Below, piece by piece: positions 16,426 through 20,565 of a stretch of 20,565 nucleotides of DNA (its first letter is position 1; every line of letters starts with the position of its first letter). Position numbers and translations under genes: made by a program. Under the pieces are notes generated by a model. That model searched no databases, was not told the DNA's origin, and saw only the letters and a program-made list of their open reading frames with translations. The stretch comes from Deltaproteobacteria bacterium. GTDB lineage: Bacteria; Myxococcota; Myxococcia; Myxococcales; 40CM-4-68-19. Location: assembly GCA_005879505.1 (NCBI GenBank), contig VBKQ01000361.1:1-20565 (forward strand), in the 5' to 3' direction.

Positions 16426-16863
16426 CTAAGGGCGCTTCACGCGCAGTGTCTCGCCGGACCCCGAGCGGAATCCTTCGACGGATCCCTCCCGCAGGTAGAC
16501 GACGAATGGCGCTCCATACGAAGCCATGCAGACTTTGCACGGCGCGTAGAGAAGGACGGAGAACGGCCCCTCGAGCTGGTGCGCCTTCCACGGCTTGCCA
16601 AGCACGGCTCGCACCCGGGCCTCGTCGGCTCCGAGCAGCCCCGCATTCCGCGCCCTTTGGAACAGCGCGCGCTGCAAGGAGCTGTCGATCGGCGAGAGCA
16701 GGTACGCGTTCGCCAGCGGGTTCCCCAGCAGCAGGATGAAAAAGCCCAGCGCATAGATCAGCGTCCGCCACCACGTCAGCCGGCCCGACCGCGCCGCGAC
16801 GTAGAACGCCCACGCGCACCAAAGGGGGAGCGCGAGCAGGAGCACCGCGACGAGGATCTTCAT
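16426..16863 (-). CDS. Small membrane protein with a BamE/SmpA-like C-terminal part
   Basis: A 145-aa protein. Two hydrophobic helices are visible: MKILVAVLLLALPLWCAWAF (1-20) and LIYALGFFILLLGNPLANAY at about 35-54. The soluble remainder has the rhythm of small SmpA/BamE-like domains: a helix ending VRAVLGKPWKAHQLEG, then strands with VLLYAP and FVVYLREGSVEGF. That likeness is by pattern only. It contains a CxxC-like CKVC in the middle of the soluble part, possibly redox or metal related. The ATG at 16863 overlaps the stop of the M20 peptidase as ATGA, so translation is coupled. Function unknown. Confidence 0.65.
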   Translation of the reverse strand: MKILVAVLLLALPLWCAWAFYVAARSGRLTWWRTLIYALGFFILLLGNPLANAYLLSPIDSSLQRALFQRARNAGLLGADEARVRAVLGKPWKAHQLEGPFSVLLYAPCKVCMASYGAPFVVYLREGSVEGFRSGSGETLRVKRP

Positions 16864-18269
16864 CTGGCGATGTGATCGGCGATCACGCTCGCCACGCAGG
16901 CCGTCAGCCGCACTCCGGTGGGGAGGTGGAGAAACTCGTTGGGCCCGTGCGCGTTCGATCCGGGTCCGAGCACGCCCGTGATGAGGAACTGCGCCTCGGG
17001 GAACTTCTCCCCCAGCATCCCCATGAAAGGAATGCTGCCGCCTTCGCCCAGGGCCATCGGGGGCTTTCCGAAGAAGCTGCGCGAGGCGCGGTCGACCGAC
17101 GAGGCGAGCCACTGTGCGAGCGGCGGCGCGTCCCAGCCGATCGACGCCTTCTCCCCCTCGAAGGTGACGCGGGCGCCGGAAGGCGGATCCTTCTCCAGCG
17201 CCTCCTTCACGGCCCGTGTCGCCACGGCGGGGTCGACGCGCGGAGGAATGCGCAGCGAAATCTTGCAGGCCGTGAACGGGCGCAGGACGTTGCCCGCGCT
17301 TCCCAGCGGAGGCAGCCCCTCGATGCCGGTGATGGCGAGCGCCGGCCTCCAGGAGCGATTGAGGATCATCTCCACCTTGTCGCTCACCACTGGCCGCGCA
17401 CCCTGCACGAAGGGGAACTTGTTCCACACCTCGTCCCCCAGGACCTCGGCGGTGAGCCGGGCTTGCTTCAGCCGCTCCTGGGGGATCTGCACTTGCAGCG
17501 CGTCGAGCTTCACCTTGCCGGTCTGCTCGTCGTCGATGCGGCTGAGCAGCTGGCGGAGGATGCGAAACGACTCCGGGACGATGCCGCTGGCGTCTCCCGA
17601 GTGCACGCCCTCGTTGAGGATCTCCACGCGCAGGTTGCCAGAGACCATCCCGCGCAGCGAGGTCGTCATCCAGAGCTGCTCGTAGTTGCCGCAGCCCGAG
17701 TCGAGACAGACCACCAGCGAAGGCTTGCCGATCCGCGGCGCGAGGTGTGCGATGTAGGCGGGCAGGTCCGTCGACCCGCTCTCCTCGCAGGCCTCGATCA
17801 GCACGACGCAGCGGGCATGCGGCAGTTTCTGCTCCTGCACGAGCCGCAGCGCCGCCAGCGAGGCGAAGCTCGCGTACCCGTCATCGGCGCCGCCGCGCCC
17901 GTAGAGCTTGTCCCCTTCGCGCAGGGGCGCCCAAGGCGACAGCCCCTGCCGCCATCCGCTCATCTCCGGCTGCTTGTCCAGATGGCCGTAGAGGAGAACG
18001 GTCTCGCTCCCCTGCCCAGGGACCTCCATGAAGATGACCGGCGTGCGGTTCTCCAGCCGGAGCACCTCGACGGACAGCCCGGCCACGGGCTGCTTGCGGC
18101 ACCAGCCCTCGATCAGCGCCACCGCCCGATCCATGTTCCGCTGCCATCGAGGATCGTAGGCAGGCGACTTGTTGGGGATGCGAATGTACTCGTACAGGGC
18201 GGGAACGATCTCCCCGTCCCAGATCCGCTGCGAGGACTGCAGCGCGCGCGGCGCGTCGAGAGTCGGCAT
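16860..18269 (-). CDS. M20-family metallopeptidase (dipeptidase-like)
   Basis: A 469-aa di-zinc peptidase of family M20, closest in layout to CNDP/PepV-like dipeptidases and deacetylases. Metal and catalytic residues are in order: YGHLDKQPE (His96, Asp98), GRGGADDGY (Asp129), EACEESGS (Glu162 and Glu163), VCLDSG (Asp190), and a C-terminal NAHGPNE (His441). The dimerisation domain sits between, with VEILNEGVHSGDASGI at about 215-230. No signal peptide is seen, so the enzyme should be cytoplasmic and hydrolyse short peptides. A peptide transporter is encoded 2.6 kb away, which may be coincidence. AGGAG lies 9 nt before ATG 18269. It diverges from the rhomboid gene and is coupled to the downstream membrane protein. 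Confidence 0.92.
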   Translation of the reverse strand: MPTLDAPRALQSSQRIWDGEIVPALYEYIRIPNKSPAYDPRWQRNMDRAVALIEGWCRKQPVAGLSVEVLRLENRTPVIFMEVPGQGSETVLLYGHLDKQPEMSGWRQGLSPWAPLREGDKLYGRGGADDGYASFASLAALRLVQEQKLPHARCVVLIEACEESGSTDLPAYIAHLAPRIGKPSLVVCLDSGCGNYEQLWMTTSLRGMVSGNLRVEILNEGVHSGDASGIVPESFRILRQLLSRIDDEQTGKVKLDALQVQIPQERLKQARLTAEVLGDEVWNKFPFVQGARPVVSDKVEMILNRSWRPALAITGIEGLPPLGSAGNVLRPFTACKISLRIPPRVDPAVATRAVKEALEKDPPSGARVTFEGEKASIGWDAPPLAQWLASSVDRASRSFFGKPPMALGEGGSIPFMGMLGEKFPEAQFLITGVLGPGSNAHGPNEFLHLPTGVRLTACVASVIADHIAR

Positions 18270-18302
18270 GGCGGCGCTCTCCTATCACAGGACCGCGCCG
18301 TG

Positions 18303-18308
18303 TAGGCT
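18303..18308 (+). promoter_or_regulatory. Candidate -10 box (TAGGCT) before the rhomboid gene
   Basis: TAGGCT lies 6 nt before GTG 18315, the same geometry as before the MoxR and polymerase genes. No Shine-Dalgarno sequence is present between them. No clear -35 box is visible. Confidence 0.4.
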
Positions 18309-18314
18309 GCCGGC

Positions 18315-19148
18315 GTGCTCTTGCGGCTGGTCGATGATTTCAGGCGCGCCATGGACTTCTCGCTCGTCCTGGACGAAGAGGGCATCGCGCACGAGCTGCG
18401 CAGCACCGGCGAAAACCGCTGGGCGCTGATGGTGGACGAAGCCGACCTGGTGCGCGCGCAGGCTGCGCTGACGGCCTTCGAGCGGGAGAATCCGCTGCCG
18501 ATCCCCCGCGTGCAGGCGCCGCGGCCGCCCACGCCAGCCGTAGCGTGCGGGCTCGCCCTCTTCCTCTCCATTCTCGCCTTCCACGTCTGGACCGGGCCGG
18601 AATCCGCCGCGTCGCCCTGGTTCTCGCGTGGAGGCGCGGATGCCGCCGCCATCGTCCGCGGCGAATGGTGGCGGACCGTCACTGCTCTCACCCTGCACGC
18701 GGACGCCGGTCACGCGGCCGGGAACGCGGTCCTCGGAGGGCTGCTTCTTGGTCTGCTCGCTCACGCGCTCGGTCCCGGTGTCGCCGCCATTCTGGTGGTG
18801 CTGGCAGGCAGCGCCGGCACGTTTGCGGCCGCGGAGCTGCTGCGCCGTGACTTCATCTCCGTGGGCGCGTCCACGGCGGTGTTCGGCGCGCTGGGCGTTC
18901 TCGCGGCCTTGAGACAGCACCGGCGGCGCGCCTGGGTCCCGCTCGGCGCCGGGCTTGCGCTGCTGGCGTTTCTCGGCACCTCGAAGCGCGCGGACCTCGC
19001 CGGACACCTCTGCGGATTCGCTTGCGGCGTGCTCCTCGGCGCTGGCGTGTCGCCGTTGCCGCCTCTCCGGGGGCGCGTCGCGCAAGCAGCGCTCGCGTTC
19101 ATCGCCGCCGCCGCTCCGGTTGCGGCCTGGCTCGCCGCTTTCCGCTGA
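18315..19148 (+). CDS. Rhomboid-family intramembrane serine protease
   Basis: A 277-aa membrane protein. Residues 1-60 are a soluble N-terminal domain of the rhomboid-associated type (SLVLDEEGIAHELRS, then VDEADLVRAQAALTAFEREN). A first transmembrane helix follows at about 75-92. The core has HADAGHAAGNAVLGG (His128, His133, Asn137), helix 4 with VGASTAVFGALG containing the nucleophile Ser186 (GAST in place of the common GxSG), and helix 6 with DLAGHLCGFACG (His231). The Ser-His dyad is therefore intact and activity is likely, with the altered Gly position worth noting. About seven helices are visible. The start is GTG with TAGGCT 6 nt upstream. Divergent from the M20 gene. Substrates are not predictable. 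Confidence 0.9.
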   Translation: MLLRLVDDFRRAMDFSLVLDEEGIAHELRSTGENRWALMVDEADLVRAQAALTAFERENPLPIPRVQAPRPPTPAVACGLALFLSILAFHVWTGPESAASPWFSRGGADAAAIVRGEWWRTVTALTLHADAGHAAGNAVLGGLLLGLLAHALGPGVAAILVVLAGSAGTFAAAELLRRDFISVGASTAVFGALGVLAALRQHRRRAWVPLGAGLALLAFLGTSKRADLAGHLCGFACGVLLGAGVSPLPPLRGRVAQAALAFIAAAAPVAAWLAAFR

Positions 19149-19181
19149 ACCTCGCACTGCAGCCCACCTTGGCCGAAGAGT

Positions 19182-19193
19182 GCGCACGTGCGC
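19182..19193. other. Perfect 12-bp palindrome in the gap before the lipoprotein gene
   Basis: GCGCACGTGCGC is self-complementary and lies 34 nt after the rhomboid stop and about 98 nt before the lipoprotein ATG. It could be an operator-like site or chance in GC-rich DNA. The remainder of this 143-nt gap shows no ORF or terminator with a T run. Confidence 0.3.
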
Positions 19194-19291
19194 GCAATCC
19201 TGGGGCCGCACGTCGGTGTGGCCAGCGCCTGTTTACTGGCGTCCATGTGGCAATCTGTTGCGTGCAGATTTACCGAGGGGAGCCAATCACA

Positions 19292-20350
19292 ATGCGAAGG
19301 ATTCTGGTTGCAACAACCATCGTTGCCGCTGCGTGCGGCGGCAAGAGCACGATCATGGCCACGGCCGCGATCAAGGCGAGCGCGACGCAAGCCCAGTCCG
19401 GCATGAGCTCGGCGAGCACGAACACCCAAGCCAGCATCGGTCTGCAGGGCATCGGCAGTGACGTGGGCGGCGCCGCGGCGTCGGGCAACGTCTCTACGGT
19501 GAACCTGAGCACGGGCTTGCCGGACCCCGACCAGCTCGCCGCGGCGGCCCTGGCGCCGTCTTCGGGCAGCGTGCACCAGGCGCTGCGCTTGTCGGGCACC
19601 TCGAACGCCGCCACGACCATCCCTGTCGGCTGCGTCCGCCGCGATCCCAGCACCGGGTCGCCGACGCTGGTCGCGCCGGGACCGGCCTGCGGCGCGGATA
19701 CCTATCTTGAAGTCGATTACGACAACGGCGACGTGGTGAAAGTGACCTGGTCGGAGACCACCACCAGCTTCGACCTGAAGCTCGAGGTGATCGCGGGCCC
19801 CTGGAGGGGCACCAACCTGCACTACACCGGCAACCTCAACGGCAACGCCGCCACCGTCGTCGTGACCGGAGCGATGCTGTTCTCGCGCACGGGCAGCGCC
19901 GTGCACGTCAACGCCGGCTTCAGCGTCACGTACGTCGTCTCGGTCTCGCAAGACTCGAGCAGCACGACGGTGAACATCAGCGTGAACGGGACCGCAACCG
20001 ATCACATCGCTCTCGTCCAGGCGCACGAGCACTTCGGGCTGAACTTGCGAGACTCGACCAGCGGCCAGACGACGACGAGCACGGTGCAGTGGAGCGGCAG
20101 CGTCGGGATCGATCTGCTCAAGGCCGACGGCGTGACCACCGATCACTCGGTGACGTTCAACGTGAACGCGACCGTCACCGCTCAGACCACGGGGACTACC
20201 AGCACCGTCACCTTGTCGCTGAACGGCGACGTGGAATACGACGGCTCGGTCGCCGGCAACCTGGTGACGAGGAACAACCAGGTCTACGTCGACTGGACCG
20301 ACGGCGCGGAAGACGCGTTCGATCCGTCAGCGCTGGCCCATCAGCTCTAG
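19292..20350 (+). CDS. Predicted lipoprotein, beta-rich, function unknown
   Basis: A 352-aa protein with a lipoprotein signal peptide MRRILVATTIVAAAC; the lipobox VAAAC places the lipidated Cys at residue 15, followed by GG. The mature protein begins with a Ser/Ala/Gln-rich linker (about 20-75) and then becomes Thr/Val/Ser/Asn rich with many alternating strands (for example VEYDGSVAGNLVTRNNQVYV near the C-terminus), as in surface beta-sandwich or beta-barrel-like proteins. Residues PVGCVRRDPS and GPACGADT may form a disulphide. No catalytic motif is recognised. GAGGGGAG (19275-19282) is a good ribosome-binding site 9 nt before the ATG, so this gene has a normal leader. The stop belongs to hairpin copy D, and a strong terminator follows. 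Confidence 0.8.
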   Translation: MRRILVATTIVAAACGGKSTIMATAAIKASATQAQSGMSSASTNTQASIGLQGIGSDVGGAAASGNVSTVNLSTGLPDPDQLAAAALAPSSGSVHQALRLSGTSNAATTIPVGCVRRDPSTGSPTLVAPGPACGADTYLEVDYDNGDVVKVTWSETTTSFDLKLEVIAGPWRGTNLHYTGNLNGNAATVVVTGAMLFSRTGSAVHVNAGFSVTYVVSVSQDSSSTTVNISVNGTATDHIALVQAHEHFGLNLRDSTSGQTTTSTVQWSGSVGIDLLKADGVTTDHSVTFNVNATVTAQTTGTTSTVTLSLNGDVEYDGSVAGNLVTRNNQVYVDWTDGAEDAFDPSALAHQL

Positions 20351-20397
20351 TCACGGCCGCCGAAGGCGGCTTGGTGACTATTTCTTGAGGCTGTCCA
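20348..20397 (+). repeat. TAG-hairpin element, copy D (includes the lipoprotein stop codon)
   Basis: TAG 20348-20350 is the gene's stop. Outer stem AGTCAC (20349-20354) pairs with GTGACT (20374-20379). The internal loop is G (20355) opposite TTG (20371-20373). Inner stem GCCGCC (20356-20361) pairs with GGCGGC (20365-20370) around GAA. ATTTCTTGAGGC and TGTCCA (20392-20397) follow. Compared with copy C the outer stem changes G-C to A-T on both arms, a compensatory pair. Confidence 0.65.
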
Positions 20398-20406
20398 TTC
20401 GAGCAG

Positions 20407-20438
20407 GGGGCCCGGGGCGAAGCGCTCCGGGCCCCTTT
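20407..20438 (+). terminator. Strong intrinsic terminator after the lipoprotein gene
   Basis: GGGGCCCGG (20407-20415) pairs with CCGGGCCCC (20427-20435) in a 9-bp GC stem around an 11-nt loop, followed by TTTCCTT. It lies 10 nt after hairpin copy D, so the lipoprotein mRNA would carry two hairpins in tandem. It separates the lipoprotein gene from the convergent NTF2-like gene. Confidence 0.75.
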
Positions 20439-20441
20439 CCT

Positions 20442-20565
20442 TCAGCTCCGGAACCCAGCCGGCCGGGGCGCCGGTCTGGGAAGTGGCGATGCGTGGTGAT
20501 GCGCCATGCGCCAGGCCCCTCGTTCGCGCACGAAGACGTTCGTGGCCGCCAGAGACCCGCCGGGA
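20442..20565 (-). CDS. NTF2/SnoaL-like (DUF4440-type) protein, C-terminal fragment
   Basis: The minus strand encodes the last 40 residues of a protein whose start lies beyond the window. The segment SLAATNVFVRERGAWRMAHH continues HASPL. This is the usual final strand pair of SnoaL/DUF4440-type proteins of the NTF2-like fold, where a Trp-Arg/Lys-Met/Val-x-His-His-His motif closes the cone-shaped cavity. A Pro/Arg-rich tail follows and the TGA is at 20444-20442. Members include small enzymes and ligand-binding proteins; the specific function cannot be told from a fragment. It converges with the lipoprotein gene across the strong terminator. Confidence 0.75.
   Translation of the reverse strand, partial: PGGSLAATNVFVRERGAWRMAHHHASPLPRPAPRPAGFRS

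Noticed and set aside
15008..16822. 604-codon minus-strand open frame over the VWA gene
   Set aside because: Antisense shadow without motifs; the plus-strand frame carries the MIDAS and CoxE-like signatures.

Overview
This is a 20.6-kb GC-rich chromosomal window with tightly packed genes, long antisense ORF shadows and ordinary housekeeping or accessory functions. The mix (HAD/HerA-type ATPase fusion, MoxR/VWA pair, rhomboid protease with an N-terminal extension, Cys-Gly-Gly lipoprotein, separate LigC-type ligase and LigD-type polymerase) suggests a soil or sediment deltaproteobacterial lineage, most likely Myxococcota. That placement is an inference from gene content; no rRNA or marker gene is present. 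I saw no tRNA, rRNA, CRISPR array, integrase or transposase.

Layout. 1-2044 (+): the tail of an unknown gene, a small cereblon-like CULT-domain protein, a bacterial ATE/Bpt-type aminoacyl-tRNA-protein transferase overlapping the CULT gene in another frame, a YjbQ-family protein and an unknown 162-aa protein. 2088-2581 (+): a broken LOG/TIGR00725-type gene. 2585-5301 (-): a lipase-like hydrolase translationally coupled to a GlpD-type glycerol-3-phosphate dehydrogenase. 5410-7503 (+): an ATP-dependent DNA ligase and a LigD-type polymerase/primase, parts of an end-joining repair system (no Ku seen here). 7558-9870 (-): Lon protease with a near-consensus promoter abutting its start codon. 10092-11747 (+): a HAD phosphatase fused to a HerA-like ATPase. 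11812-14277 (-): a secreted protein of unknown function and a POT-family peptide transporter. 14376-16396 (+): MoxR AAA+ ATPase and VWA protein. 16426-18269 (-): M20 peptidase coupled to a small membrane protein. 18315-20350 (+): rhomboid protease and a lipoprotein. 20442-20565 (-): the C-terminus of an NTF2/SnoaL-like protein.

Two things stand out. First, a bacterial CULT domain (the fold by which human cereblon binds C-terminal cyclic-imide degrons) sits directly on an aminoacyl-tRNA-protein transferase (which writes N-degrons). The reading frames meet at a C4 run, so a CULT-transferase fusion would result from a -1 slip or one missing base. This suggests a protein-damage surveillance route that reads C-terminal lesions and marks N-termini. 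Second, a hairpin element occurs four times (5355, 7560, 11745, 20348). Each copy begins with TAG and has an outer stem, a 1-nt/3-nt asymmetric internal loop, an inner stem, and a downstream TGTACA-like box. In three copies the TAG is the stop codon of the preceding gene, and the stems show compensatory base changes.

Several genes also have a TANNNT hexamer 6-8 nt before the start codon and no clear Shine-Dalgarno sequence, which suggests frequent leaderless transcription.
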